A stretch of 64,000 bases of DNA from Mycolicibacter nonchromogenicus. Lineage in GTDB: Bacteria > Actinomycetota > Actinomycetes > Mycobacteriales > Mycobacteriaceae. Below are positions 56,303-64,000 of this stretch, piece after piece. The notes beneath the pieces are model-generated. The model saw nothing but the letters and a program-made list of their open reading frames with translations. It did no database searches and was not told the DNA's origin. Numbering within the stretch: position 1 is the stretch's first letter; every line of letters starts with the position of its first letter. Where the stretch lies: assembly GCF_002101775.1 (NCBI RefSeq), contig NZ_LQPI01000039.1, positions 124,001 to 188,000 of the forward strand, in the 5' to 3' direction. The position numbers and the translations under genes are program-made.

Positions 56303-57070
56303 ATGTACGACATGCCTGCTGAGATCGACGTGCGCGCCGATGGTCCGTTGCGGATCATCACTCTGAATCGCCCCGATGCGCTCAACGCCGTCAATGACGC
56401 ACTGCACACCGGTCTGGCGCAGCTGTGGCCCCGGTTGGCCGAAGACGACGGCGCGCGGGCAGCGGTGCTGACCGGCAGCGGGCGTGCGTTCTCCGCCGGG
56501 GGCGACTTCGCCTACCTCGACGAGCTGCGACGCGACGAGAAGTTGCGCGCCAAGACGATTGCCCATGGCCGCGATATCGTGCTGGGCATGGCTCGCTGCC
56601 GTACCCCGGTGATCGCCGCCGTCAACGGGCCCGCTGTCGGCCTGGGCTGCAGTCTGGTGGCGCTGAGCGACATCGTCTACATGTCGGAGTCGGCCTACCT
56701 GGCCGACCCGCATGTGCAGGTGGGGCTGGTCGCTGCCGACGGTGGTCCGCTGACCTGGCCGTTGCAGATGAGCCTGTTGCTGGCCAAGGAGTACGCGTTG
56801 ACCGGAGCCCGCATTCCCGCGGCCCGGGCGGTGGAGTTGGGGTTGGCCAATCACGTGACGGAAGATCCTCTGGCGGAAGCGATTTCATGCGCCAAAAAGA
56901 TCGCTGAGCTGCCTCGCCAGGCGGTGGAGAGCACCAAGCGGCTGCTCAACATCCACCTGGAGCGCGCGGTGTTGGCTACGCTGGATTTCGCCAACATGGC
57001 CGAGGACCAGTCCTTCAAGACCGACGACTTCGCGACCATCATCGATCGGCTCACGGCGAACAAGAACTGA
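56303..57070 (+). CDS. Enoyl-CoA hydratase/isomerase (crotonase family)
   Basis: A 255-residue crotonase. The oxyanion-hole segments are GRAFSAGGDFAYL near residue 65 and NGPAVGLGCSL near residue 110; ADPHVQVGL follows, with Asp where many hydratases have a catalytic Glu. A GAGGGAG site precedes ATG 56303. It would act after the acyl-CoA dehydrogenases. Isomerase or hydrolase activity cannot be excluded because the acidic residues differ from classical hydratases. Confidence 0.9.
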   Translation: MYDMPAEIDVRADGPLRIITLNRPDALNAVNDALHTGLAQLWPRLAEDDGARAAVLTGSGRAFSAGGDFAYLDELRRDEKLRAKTIAHGRDIVLGMARCRTPVIAAVNGPAVGLGCSLVALSDIVYMSESAYLADPHVQVGLVAADGGPLTWPLQMSLLLAKEYALTGARIPAARAVELGLANHVTEDPLAEAISCAKKIAELPRQAVESTKRLLNIHLERAVLATLDFANMAEDQSFKTDDFATIIDRLTANKN

Positions 57071-57072
57071 CG

Positions 57073-57948
57073 ATGCCGCCGACCATTGCCGAGCTGCTCG
57101 CCGCGGCGCGCGGGGGTTCCGTCCGCGCCACCGGCCGGTTGCTCAGCCTGGTCGAAAGCGGTCAGCGGGCCGAAGTCCTGTCCGCTGTGGGGCCCGCCGC
57201 CACCCGAGTCATCGGGCTGACCGGACCGCCGGGTGCGGGCAAGTCCACCACGATCGCTGCCCTGGTGGGGGCATACCGCCAGCGGGGCCTGCGGGTGGCG
57301 GTGCTCGCCGTCGACCCGTCCTCGCCGTACAGCGGCGGGGCTTTACTGGGTGATCGCATCCGGATGGCTGCCCACATCAACGATCCGGAAGTGCTCATCC
57401 GGTCGGTGGCGGCTCGCGGTCACCTGGGCGGGTTGGCCGAGGCGGTGCCGGCGGCCATCCAGCTGCTCGCGGGACTCGGCTTCGACGTGCTGCTGCTGGA
57501 GACGGTCGGGGTGGGCCAATCCGAGATCGAAATCGCCGCGATAGCCGACCCGACGATCGTGGTGCTCAATCCCGGCGCCGGTGACGCGGTCCAGGCCGCC
57601 AAAGCCGGACTGTTGGAAGTGAGCGACATCGTGGTGGTCAACAAGGCCGACCGCGAGGGTGCCGAGCAGACCGTGCGTGACCTTCGGGTCGAGTTGATGC
57701 ACACCGGCGCACCGATTCTCACCCTGATCGCCGCGCGCGGCGAGGGCCTCGGCGATCTGGTCGACACCATCGAGGCGCATCACCGCACCGACAGTCGGGA
57801 ACGCCGGCTGGCGCGGGCGCGGTCGCAGATCCTGTCCCTGGCCCAGACCCGGCTGCGAACCCACCCCGCACTGGACCGGCTCACCGAACGGGTGGTCGAC
57901 GGTGCCGACGATCCCTATTCAGCGGCGGAGCAGCTGTTGTCTGAGTAG
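57073..57948 (+). CDS. meaB: MeaB-type G3E GTPase (B12-dependent mutase chaperone)
   Basis: A 291-residue GTPase. P-loop GPPGAGKST is at residues 51-59, with the Walker B region LLLETVGVGQSE and the base motif NKAD. MeaB loads and protects adenosylcobalamin in acyl-CoA mutases such as methylmalonyl-CoA mutase. It starts 2 bp after the hydratase stop and is thus part of the catabolic operon, but no mutase gene is in the window. A branched acyl-CoA handled by a distant mutase is inferred. Its stop lies inside a TetR operator. Confidence 0.92.
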   Translation: MPPTIAELLAAARGGSVRATGRLLSLVESGQRAEVLSAVGPAATRVIGLTGPPGAGKSTTIAALVGAYRQRGLRVAVLAVDPSSPYSGGALLGDRIRMAAHINDPEVLIRSVAARGHLGGLAEAVPAAIQLLAGLGFDVLLLETVGVGQSEIEIAAIADPTIVVLNPGAGDAVQAAKAGLLEVSDIVVVNKADREGAEQTVRDLRVELMHTGAPILTLIAARGEGLGDLVDTIEAHHRTDSRERRLARARSQILSLAQTRLRTHPALDRLTERVVDGADDPYSAAEQLLSE

Positions 57949-57962
57949 CCGACTGGCTACTC
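57943..57962. promoter_or_regulatory. TetR operator 1 (GAGTAGCC-N4-GGCTACTC)
   Basis: Perfect 8-bp arms at 57943-57950 and 57955-57962 flank GACT. The site overlaps the meaB stop and ends 7 bp before the TetR start at 57970, suiting autorepression. Its core TAGCC-N4-GGCTA recurs exactly or with one change at 58565-58602. Confidence 0.72.
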
Positions 57963-57969
57963 TCTTCGC

Positions 57970-58557
57970 ATGGCTTCGACTCCGGCCGCTGCGCAGTTTC
58001 GCTCCATCCCCCGTAGCGCGGCGCAGACGCGCATCCTCGATGCCGCGCTGCAGCTGATCGGCGAGAACGGCGTGGGCGGGACATCACTGCAGATGATCGC
58101 CGACCTGATCGGGGTGACCAAGGCGGCGGTCTACCACCAGTTCAAGACCAAGGAAGAGATCGTCGTCGCGCTCACCGAACGTGAGCTGGGGGAGTTGGAG
58201 GAAGCGCTGGAGGAGGCCGAAGCCGAGCAGAGCAGGCCACGGGCCCGTGAAGTGTTGCTCGACGGCGTCATTGATATGGCGGTACGCCGGCGGGGCGCGG
58301 CGAGCACCTTGCAGTTCGATCCGGTGGTCGTCCGCCTGTTGGCCGAACATCAGCCCTTTCAGCAGTTCATCGCGCGGCTGTACGGGGTGCTGGTCGGTGA
58401 CGCCGGCGACGACGCCGTGGTGTCGGCGGCGATGCTGTCCGGTGCCATCGCCGTGGGGGTGATGCACCCGCTGGTGGGCGGCATCGATGACGACACGCTG
58501 CGGGCCCAATTGCTGCGGCTCACCAAACGATTCATCGAAGCTCCCGATCGCCATTGA
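57970..58557 (+). CDS. TetR-family transcriptional regulator
   Basis: A 195-residue TetR protein. The DNA-binding domain runs from AQTRILDAALQLIGENGVGG to SLQMIADLIGVTKAAVYHQF and TKEEIVVAL. An acidic helix (EALEEAEAEQ) precedes the ligand domain. Three palindromes of one family surround the gene (57943, 58565, 58589), which is strong circumstantial evidence that it controls itself and the downstream membrane operon. The ligand is unknown. Confidence 0.92.
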   Translation: MASTPAAAQFRSIPRSAAQTRILDAALQLIGENGVGGTSLQMIADLIGVTKAAVYHQFKTKEEIVVALTERELGELEEALEEAEAEQSRPRAREVLLDGVIDMAVRRRGAASTLQFDPVVVRLLAEHQPFQQFIARLYGVLVGDAGDDAVVSAAMLSGAIAVGVMHPLVGGIDDDTLRAQLLRLTKRFIEAPDRH

Positions 58558-58564
58558 CCACCGA

Positions 58565-58602
58565 ATAGCCGCTCGGCTATCTTTCGGGTAGTCGATCGGC
58601 TA
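58565..58602. promoter_or_regulatory. TetR operators 2 and 3 upstream of the membrane operon
   Basis: ATAGCCGCTCGGCTAT (58565-58580) is a near-perfect palindrome with TAGCC-N4-GGCTA at its core. TAGTC-GATC-GGCTA (58589-58602) is a second, one-mismatch copy. They lie 8-45 bp after the TetR stop and 65-102 bp before the start at 58667. Tandem sites often give cooperative repression. Confidence 0.72.
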
Positions 58603-58666
58603 GTGGGCGATCCGGTCCCCGCGGCCGCCCGAGGGGCCGCCGGGCGAGCAGCGAAGGGATCACGCC

Positions 58667-59422
58667 ATGCAGATGATCGCCGAGGTGGAAGAAACACCGC
58701 AGGCCACGGCATTTCGGGCGCAGTTGGTGCTGTTGTGGTCGGGGCCGGTCGTGGCCGCGGTCCTGCTCGCCATGTTCGTCGCGTTCCCGGGCTTTTTCCC
58801 GCCGATGTCGCCGACCATGTCCGCCGAGCAGGTGGCGCGGTTCTACGACGAGCATCGGTCCTGGATTCGGTTGAGCATGGTCGGGTTCAACCTGTGCGGA
58901 ATCATGATCGTGCCGTTTCTGGTGCTGATCGTGGCGCAGATGAAGCGGATGTCGGCCCAGAGCCACATCTTCGCCTACGCCTACCTGGCGGCGGTGGTCA
59001 GCGGCGCAACACTGTTCGCGTTGTCGAATATCTATTTCGGCGTCGCGGCGTTTCGGCCGAATCGCAGCCCGGAAGTGATCCAGGCGCTCAACGACATGGC
59101 GTGGCTGTCGTTCATCGCACCGGTCGGCATGATCGTGACACAGTTCGCCATGCTGGCCTGCGCGGTCTACTTCGACCGTGGACCTGATCCGGTATTCCCG
59201 CGCTGGGTGGCGCATCTGTCGGTCATCACCGCCCTGGCGATGGTGCCCTCGGTCGCCGCGACGGTCTTCACCACCGGACCGCTGGCCTGGGACGGTCTGA
59301 TCTCGTTCTGGATTCGCAACGGCGCCTTCGCGATCTTCGTCGTCGCAATGTTCTTCGCGCTGCGCGATGCGCTGTACCGCCAGGGTGTGGCCGAGGGATT
59401 GATCGAAGGCCCGGCGCAATGA
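58667..59422 (+). CDS. Multispanning membrane protein, first paralogue
   Basis: A 251-residue protein with six predicted helices, at about residues 22-42, 68-90, 100-124, 145-166, 182-202 and 214-234. AAGGGA precedes ATG 58667. It is homologous to the next gene product: KRMS, AYxYL, the segment AFRPNRSPEVIQ and the FPRWVAHLSV segment align. No catalytic motif or heme-binding CxxCH is seen. It heads a four-gene operon with oxidase subunit III and IV-like proteins under TetR operators. Function is unknown. Confidence 0.82.
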   Translation: MQMIAEVEETPQATAFRAQLVLLWSGPVVAAVLLAMFVAFPGFFPPMSPTMSAEQVARFYDEHRSWIRLSMVGFNLCGIMIVPFLVLIVAQMKRMSAQSHIFAYAYLAAVVSGATLFALSNIYFGVAAFRPNRSPEVIQALNDMAWLSFIAPVGMIVTQFAMLACAVYFDRGPDPVFPRWVAHLSVITALAMVPSVAATVFTTGPLAWDGLISFWIRNGAFAIFVVAMFFALRDALYRQGVAEGLIEGPAQ

Positions 59423-60177
59423 GCCTCGCGACACTGCTCTACGGACCCGAGGCCGACGAGCCGCCGCCGGCCGGGGGTAAACCCGCTGTGCGGGTGGTGT
59501 TCTGGATCTCGGTGACCTTCTACCTGCTGATGGGTCTGGGCGTATGTCTGCTGGGTCGGGTGACGCCGCCGCCGCGACCCGATGTCGGCATACCCGAGAT
59601 CCAAGCCTGGTATCACCAGCACGCCCTGACCATCCAGATCGGCTTCGTGATGCTGCTGGTGATCACCGGCGGCGCGGCGGTCTCCAACGGGCTCATCGGC
59701 TATCACATGAAACGGATGAGCTCGGGTTCGGTGCTGGCCTACGGCTACATCGGAGCCATGGCGGTGGGAGCGGTTCCGGGATTTCAGCTGATGATGCTGT
59801 GCTATCTGCTTGCGGTGTTCCGGGCAGACCGCGATCCGGAGCTGGTGCGCTTCTTCTACGACCTGGGGACACTGTCCTATAACGGCTCGCTGGGTTGCTT
59901 CACCGCTGCCTATTTCTGTTTGGCGGTGGCCATCTTCTACGACAAGAACAACATCTTCCCGAAATGGTTCGCCTACATCACCGTCTGGCAGATCGTCACC
60001 GAAGTGATCGCCACCCAGATGTGGTTGTTCGAATCGGGCGCTTTCGCCTGGAACGGCATCATCACCTTTTTCATCGCCGTCGTCATCTTCTCCGCCTGGA
60101 TCGGGTTGATCTTTCCGATCATGTGGGTCACCGGTAAACGCGAAGTCCCGGAAGACATTGCGGAGGCCCGTCGATGA
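59419..60177 (+). CDS. Multispanning membrane protein, second paralogue
   Basis: A 252-residue paralogue of the 58667 product, overlapping it by 4 bp (ATGA). It has an Ala/Pro-rich start and six helices; shared blocks are YHMKRMSSGSVLAYGYI, VFRADRDPELV and FPKWFAYITVWQIV. The two may form a heterodimer. It overlaps the next gene (ATGA), so all four products are probably made in fixed ratio. No known enzyme motif is seen. Confidence 0.82.
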   Translation: MSLATLLYGPEADEPPPAGGKPAVRVVFWISVTFYLLMGLGVCLLGRVTPPPRPDVGIPEIQAWYHQHALTIQIGFVMLLVITGGAAVSNGLIGYHMKRMSSGSVLAYGYIGAMAVGAVPGFQLMMLCYLLAVFRADRDPELVRFFYDLGTLSYNGSLGCFTAAYFCLAVAIFYDKNNIFPKWFAYITVWQIVTEVIATQMWLFESGAFAWNGIITFFIAVVIFSAWIGLIFPIMWVTGKREVPEDIAEARR

Positions 60178-60746
60178 CCGATCTGAAAGCGCAGAACGCT
60201 CGCACGCATCTGCCCGGTGACGGCCACATGTGGCTCATGGTGCTCGGCGACCTGTTCATCTTCGGCAGCTACTTCATCGCCTACCTGGTGTTCCGGACGC
60301 GGGCGCCCGAGCAGTTCCTGGCCGATCAGCAGCACCTCAACATCACCGTCGGCGTGATCAACACCATCGTGCTGATCACCAGCTCCTGGTTGGTAGCCCA
60401 AAGCGTGCAGTCCGCCCGCGCGGGTGATCGGGCCGGCGCGATCAGCCTGATTCGGGCCGGGGCGGTGTGCGGCGTGCTGTTCGCCGGACTCAAGGTCTAC
60501 GAATGGTCCGCGGAAATACAAGCAGGGCATACCAATTCCAGCGAATTCTTCAGCTTCTACTACGTTCTGACCGGCGTACACCTGTTCCACGTGGGGCTCG
60601 GCCTGCTCATTCTCGGCGTCGTGGTCCGCGACCTGCGCAACCCGAGACGGGCCCGGGTCAGCATGGTCGAACAGGGCGCCACCTATTGGCACATGGTCGA
60701 CCTGCTCTGGGTCGTCATCTTCGCTCTGCTCTATGTGATGAGGTGA
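60174..60746 (+). CDS. Cytochrome c oxidase subunit III / NorE-like protein
   Basis: A 190-residue membrane protein with five helices of the heme-copper oxidase subunit III family. Conserved segments are LGDLFIFGSYF, SSEFFSFYYVLTGVHLFHVGLG, cited in part, and YWHMVDLLWVVIFALLY. Its length fits the short NorE-like version. No subunit I or II gene is in the window, so it is an orphan. NorE-type proteins support nitric oxide reductase in some bacteria; the separate NorD/NorQ pair at 9901-12413 is notable but not adjacent. Confidence 0.88.
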   Translation: MTDLKAQNARTHLPGDGHMWLMVLGDLFIFGSYFIAYLVFRTRAPEQFLADQQHLNITVGVINTIVLITSSWLVAQSVQSARAGDRAGAISLIRAGAVCGVLFAGLKVYEWSAEIQAGHTNSSEFFSFYYVLTGVHLFHVGLGLLILGVVVRDLRNPRRARVSMVEQGATYWHMVDLLWVVIFALLYVMR

Positions 60747-60753
60747 AACGCCC

Positions 60754-61047
60754 GTGACCGCACCGCAGCAATCCCGATTCGTCGCCGACCCGCTGCTCAC
60801 CGGGACCTGGCTGGTGCTGGTGGCCATCACCGTGCTGGCGTGGTGGCTGGCGCCGGGGCACAGTGACGGGCCTGTCGAGCCCAGCCTCCCCATCACGGTC
60901 ACCGTGATCGCGCTGTCAGCCATCAAGGCCCGGTTGATCATCCGCAACTTCATGGAGGTGCGCACCGCACCGGTCTGGTTACGTCGCACCACCGACGCCT
61001 GGCTCGGAGTGCTGTGGACGGCGGTACTGGTGATCTACCTGTTCTGA
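60754..61047 (+). CDS. Cytochrome c oxidase subunit IV-like / NorF-like small membrane protein
   Basis: A 97-residue protein with three helices and the motif SAIKARLIIRNFMEVR, typical of prokaryotic oxidase subunit IV (COX4_pro) and NorF-like proteins. GTG 60754 lies 7 bp after the subunit III-like stop. It completes the membrane operon. Its last 13 bp overlap the convergent reductase gene. Confidence 0.85.
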   Translation: MTAPQQSRFVADPLLTGTWLVLVAITVLAWWLAPGHSDGPVEPSLPITVTVIALSAIKARLIIRNFMEVRTAPVWLRRTTDAWLGVLWTAVLVIYLF

Positions 61048-62111
61048 GCGGGGAAGCGGGGCAGGTTCAACGGCAGATCGTTGTAGGTGGCGATGCCGGG
61101 TTCGGCGGCGACGACTGCCGGGATGGCGTTGATCGGCGGCATCGCGGTCATGATGTGACCGAGCTCGAAGAAGTCGTCGAGGGACTTGGCCGAGGCGATC
61201 AGGTCCGGCGGCGGTGTGAAGCCGACCTGCATATTCACCGTGGGACGCCCGTCGATGGTGATCTTCCAGCCATCGCCGTCGAGCTGCCAGTCCGGCTCCA
61301 GCGTCTGGCCCTTGCGCCACCGCACGTTGATGTCGATGACGGCTTGGCCGTTGACGATTCCCTGCCAGCTGGCGAACACCCCGGCCACATGCCCGGCCGG
61401 GATCGTCCACGACGCCATCGGCAGATCCTCGGTGGTCTGGGCGTATTCGCACGTGCAGGTGACGTCATCGAGTTCGACGCCCATCGCGTCGGCGACCAGT
61501 CGCACCGCCTCGGCGAAGACCGCCGTGCCGCGGGCGGCCATGGGTTCCAGGTTCGGGTCGTCGATCGCGGTGCCGAAACCCACCGGCCGCTCGGTGTCGG
61601 GCGAGTCGTAGAGGGTGGTGTCGGCCGTCTCGGTGATGGTGACCTTGTCGACCCGATCGCATGCGGTTGCTGCCACAATCGCCAGCAGCTCGGCGAACCC
61701 CGGGCTGACCCCGGACCCGAACAGGGTGGATCCCCCCTTGCGGCAAGCCTGTTCGAGTCGTTCCCGGTCCTCGCCCAGGTTGTGCCCGGTGATGAACGAC
61801 GCTGACGTCACGACGTTTACGCCAGCCGACAGAATCTGCACCAGCTCGTCGACGTTGATCCACATCGGGTTGTAGATCACGCAGTCCGGTTTGAGCGCCA
61901 GCAGTTCCGCGGCGTCGTTGGTCGCGGTGACACCGAGCGGGCCGATGCCGGCCAGCTCCCCGGCGTCGCGGCCGACCTTGTCCTCCGACCAGGCGAACAG
62001 GCCCACGAGTTCGTAGTTCGGATTGCCGGCGATCGCCCGTACGGAACTCTTGCCGACGTTGCCGGTGGTCCACTGGACAACCCGGAAGGGGGAGGCGGGG
62101 GTGTCAACCAT
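61035..62111 (-). CDS. DapB-like NAD(P)-dependent oxidoreductase
   Basis: A 358-residue protein with a dihydrodipicolinate-reductase-like Rossmann domain: VVQWTTGNVGKSSVRAI at the start is the GxxGxxG-type cofactor site, and NPNYELVGLFAWS follows. The C-terminal domain resembles the mycobacterial amine-dehydrogenase-like group and is not true DapB, as the lysine-pathway motif is missing. It lies 14 bp downstream of an ALDH gene in the same operon. The substrate is unknown. Confidence 0.82.
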   Translation of the reverse strand: MVDTPASPFRVVQWTTGNVGKSSVRAIAGNPNYELVGLFAWSEDKVGRDAGELAGIGPLGVTATNDAAELLALKPDCVIYNPMWINVDELVQILSAGVNVVTSASFITGHNLGEDRERLEQACRKGGSTLFGSGVSPGFAELLAIVAATACDRVDKVTITETADTTLYDSPDTERPVGFGTAIDDPNLEPMAARGTAVFAEAVRLVADAMGVELDDVTCTCEYAQTTEDLPMASWTIPAGHVAGVFASWQGIVNGQAVIDINVRWRKGQTLEPDWQLDGDGWKITIDGRPTVNMQVGFTPPPDLIASAKSLDDFFELGHIMTAMPPINAIPAVVAAEPGIATYNDLPLNLPRFPAQNR

Positions 62112-62125
62112 GTCGTTGTCCTGAC

Positions 62126-63583
62126 CTACATCTGCGCCCAGACGATCTTCGTCTGGAGGTAGGTTTCAATGCCCGCCTTGCCGGATTCGTAACCCCAGCC
62201 GGACTGCTTGTATCCACCGAACGGCATCGAGTGGTCGAACTGCATCTGACAGTTCAGCCCCACCGTTCCGGCCTTGAGCCGCTTGGCCAGTCGGTGCGCC
62301 CGGCCCAGGTTCGACGTCCACGCGGTCGCCGCCAGCCCGTAGCTGCTGTTGTTGGCCAGGGCGATCGCCTCGTCGTCGTCCTCGAACGGCAGGATCGTGA
62401 CCACCGGGCCGAAGATCTCCTCCTGAAACAGCCGGCTGGAATCGGGGTCGACGCCGGTCACCACGGTGGGGTGTACGAAGTAGCCCTTGCGGTCCAGCCG
62501 GTGACCGCCGGTGACGAGCTCGTTGCCGTCGGCGCGGCCCTGCTCCAGGTAGCCGAGCACTCGGTTGAGTTGCTTCTGGCTGATCAGCGGGCCCACCATG
62601 ACGCCCTCGTCTTTCGGGCCGCCGAGCTGCATCATGTTGGCCATGTTGGCGATGCCCTCCACGACCCGCTCGTAGACGCCGCGCTGGGCGAAGATGCGCG
62701 ACCCGCACACGCAGGCCTGCCCGGAGTGCACGAAGGTGCCGAACGCCGCCATCGGGATGGCCATGTCGAGGTCGGCGTCGTCGAAGATCAACACCGGCGA
62801 CTTGCCGCCGAGTTCCAGAGTCACCTTGTTGAGATTGCTTGCCGCAGAGGCGCGGACGATCTCACGGCCCACTTCTGTGGAGCCGGTGAAAGCGACCTTG
62901 TCCACGTCGGGGTGCGCGGTGATCGCCGCACCGGCGGTGTGGCCGTAGCCCAGCACCATGTTGACCACGCCATCGGGAACGCCGGCCTCGGTCAGGATGC
63001 GGTCCAGGACCAGCGCCGACAGCGGAGTTTCCTCGGCCGGCTTGACGACACTGCTGCAGCCCGCGGCCAGTGATGGCGCCAGCTTGGCGCAGAAGTTGAA
63101 GACCGGGCCGTTCCACGGGAAGATCAGCCCCACCACGTCATAGGGCTCGCGCAGCGTGTAGACGTGCTGATGCGACTCGATACCCGTCAGGCCACCGGTG
63201 TTGACGTCCCGTGCGATGCCGTCGATCTTGGTGCACCATCCGGCGTAGTAACGGAACCACTCCGAGCCCACCTTGGTGATGATCGCGGCCTGGGAGGCCG
63301 GAATGCCGGCATTGAGCGACTCGAGTTCGGCCAGGATCTCGGCGTTCTCGTCGATGAGGTCGGCGACTTTCCACAGCACCCGGGCCCGGTCGTAGTCGGC
63401 CATCTGCGACCAGACACCGGATTCGGCAGTGGCTTTGGCCCGGGCGACGGCGTCATTGACCGCTTCGGGTCCGCAGTCGGTGAATTCGGTCAGCTGCTCT
63501 TCGGTGGCCGGATCGATGATCGGTATCAAGTCTCCGGTGCCGGGGACCTTACGAATGTCGTCCAACACCGTCTGCACCGACAT
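62126..63583 (-). CDS. Aldehyde dehydrogenase (NAD-dependent)
   Basis: A 485-residue ALDH. The catalytic Cys is in HSGQACVCGSR and the Glu in TLELGGKSPV; the oxyanion Asn is in FPWNGPVFN, and the C-terminal MPFGGYKQSGWGYE is standard. AAGGGGA precedes ATG 63583. It is the first gene of the leftward pair and 111 bp from the TetR gene upstream, a gap in which I see no gene. Confidence 0.94.
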   Translation of the reverse strand: MSVQTVLDDIRKVPGTGDLIPIIDPATEEQLTEFTDCGPEAVNDAVARAKATAESGVWSQMADYDRARVLWKVADLIDENAEILAELESLNAGIPASQAAIITKVGSEWFRYYAGWCTKIDGIARDVNTGGLTGIESHQHVYTLREPYDVVGLIFPWNGPVFNFCAKLAPSLAAGCSSVVKPAEETPLSALVLDRILTEAGVPDGVVNMVLGYGHTAGAAITAHPDVDKVAFTGSTEVGREIVRASAASNLNKVTLELGGKSPVLIFDDADLDMAIPMAAFGTFVHSGQACVCGSRIFAQRGVYERVVEGIANMANMMQLGGPKDEGVMVGPLISQKQLNRVLGYLEQGRADGNELVTGGHRLDRKGYFVHPTVVTGVDPDSSRLFQEEIFGPVVTILPFEDDDEAIALANNSSYGLAATAWTSNLGRAHRLAKRLKAGTVGLNCQMQFDHSMPFGGYKQSGWGYESGKAGIETYLQTKIVWAQM

Positions 63584-63694
63584 GGATAATCCCCTTCTCG
63601 CATTCGGATAATTACGTTTGCACGAGGGTATGCCGTTCCCCAGCCGATGTCCAGGGTTCGCGGAGGGGTCGAGCTGTAGCGGTGTACAACCGGC

Positions 63695-64000
63695 TCAGTC
63701 GCGTCCGAAGCCGTGCGCGCAGAAATCCCAGATTTCCTCGGTGGTCAGCGGATTGACCGCCGGATCGGCTGAGGCCGGGCTGGATTGGGCGTTGAACATG
63801 ACCGTCTGCATGACCATGGCCGCCACCCGCCGGGGATTGGTGCCGGGGCGCAGCTGCCCGGCGTCGGCGGCCTGTTCGGTCAGCTCGGCCAGCAACTCCA
63901 GCAGCGGCGTGTGGGCGACTCGGACCTCGACGGGGTGGGTCAGCAGCAGGGACGGGGCGAAATCGGTGAAGAGCGGCCGTTTGGCGGCCGGGTCTGGGCG
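63695..64000 (-). CDS. TetR-family regulator, C-terminal part (5' end outside window)
   Basis: The frame is open to the window edge and gives 101 residues without the HTH. The segment LLELLAELTEQAADAGQLRPG, cited in part, and NPRRVAAMVMQTVMFNAQ resemble the C-terminal ligand domain of TetR proteins, and PLTTEEIWDFCAHGFGRD is a typical end. It lies upstream of the ALDH gene on the same strand and may control it. Identification rests on the C-terminus only. Confidence 0.75.
   Translation of the reverse strand, partial: RPDPAAKRPLFTDFAPSLLLTHPVEVRVAHTPLLELLAELTEQAADAGQLRPGTNPRRVAAMVMQTVMFNAQSSPASADPAVNPLTTEEIWDFCAHGFGRD

Overview
The window is high-GC actinobacterial DNA that I read as a non-tuberculous Mycobacterium/Mycolicibacterium chromosome. 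The housekeeping genes follow the H37Rv Rv0803-Rv0824 order: purL, an SCP-like gene, purF, purM, a DUF3073 gene, ygfZ-like, pabC-like, nitrobindin-like, sseC, cysA2, a thioredoxin, lmeA, a GlnR-type regulator, mshD, pst genes, phoY2, an LCP gene, dusB and desA1. Mycothiol, mannan and acyl-ACP desaturase genes, leaderless starts with a TANNNT box 6-8 nt upstream, and a polycysteine leader peptide all fit a mycobacterium.

Region 1 (1-6427): the end of purL, a membrane alpha/beta-hydrolase, a 57-bp tandem repeat, an epoxide-hydrolase-like gene, an SCP-like gene and purF. Region 2 (6428-20396): about 14 kb of catabolic genes lies between purF and purM, which are adjacent in H37Rv. It holds two paralogous pairs of a Rieske-type oxygenase alpha subunit and a ~110-residue helical protein, an unusual amidohydrolase, MarR and TetR regulators, a NorD/NorQ/AveC-like operon with the remnant of a second aveC gene, an SDR, a TauD-like dioxygenase and two acyl-CoA dehydrogenases. 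In one Rieske protein both Rieske histidines are gone and the site is a four-cysteine CxxC...CxxC set. Region 3 (20397-42885): the conserved core, with a cysteine attenuator (26375-26497), a PHO-box-like site upstream of pstSCAB, and a mshD gene that carries two in-frame copies of the 57-bp repeat.

Region 4 (43072-64000) is a second catabolic island: fadD; an SDR-Rieske-BVMO-SDR-ALDH operon; a ferredoxin-type reductase that could feed the Rieske enzymes; an acyl-CoA ligase, two acyl-CoA dehydrogenases, enoyl-CoA hydratase and MeaB; a TetR gene; a four-gene membrane operon with orphan oxidase subunit III and IV-like proteins; then a reductase, an ALDH and a partial TetR gene. The logic suggests ring hydroxylation, ketone formation, Baeyer-Villiger oxidation, CoA activation and beta-oxidation of a cyclic or branched compound; the substrate cannot be read from sequence. 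Distinct palindromes mark the operon starts: a GAATA-N-TATTC core at 45132 and 52816, and TAGYC-N4-GGCTA at 57943, 58565 and 58589. I found no rRNA, tRNA, CRISPR array, insertion sequence or phage gene.
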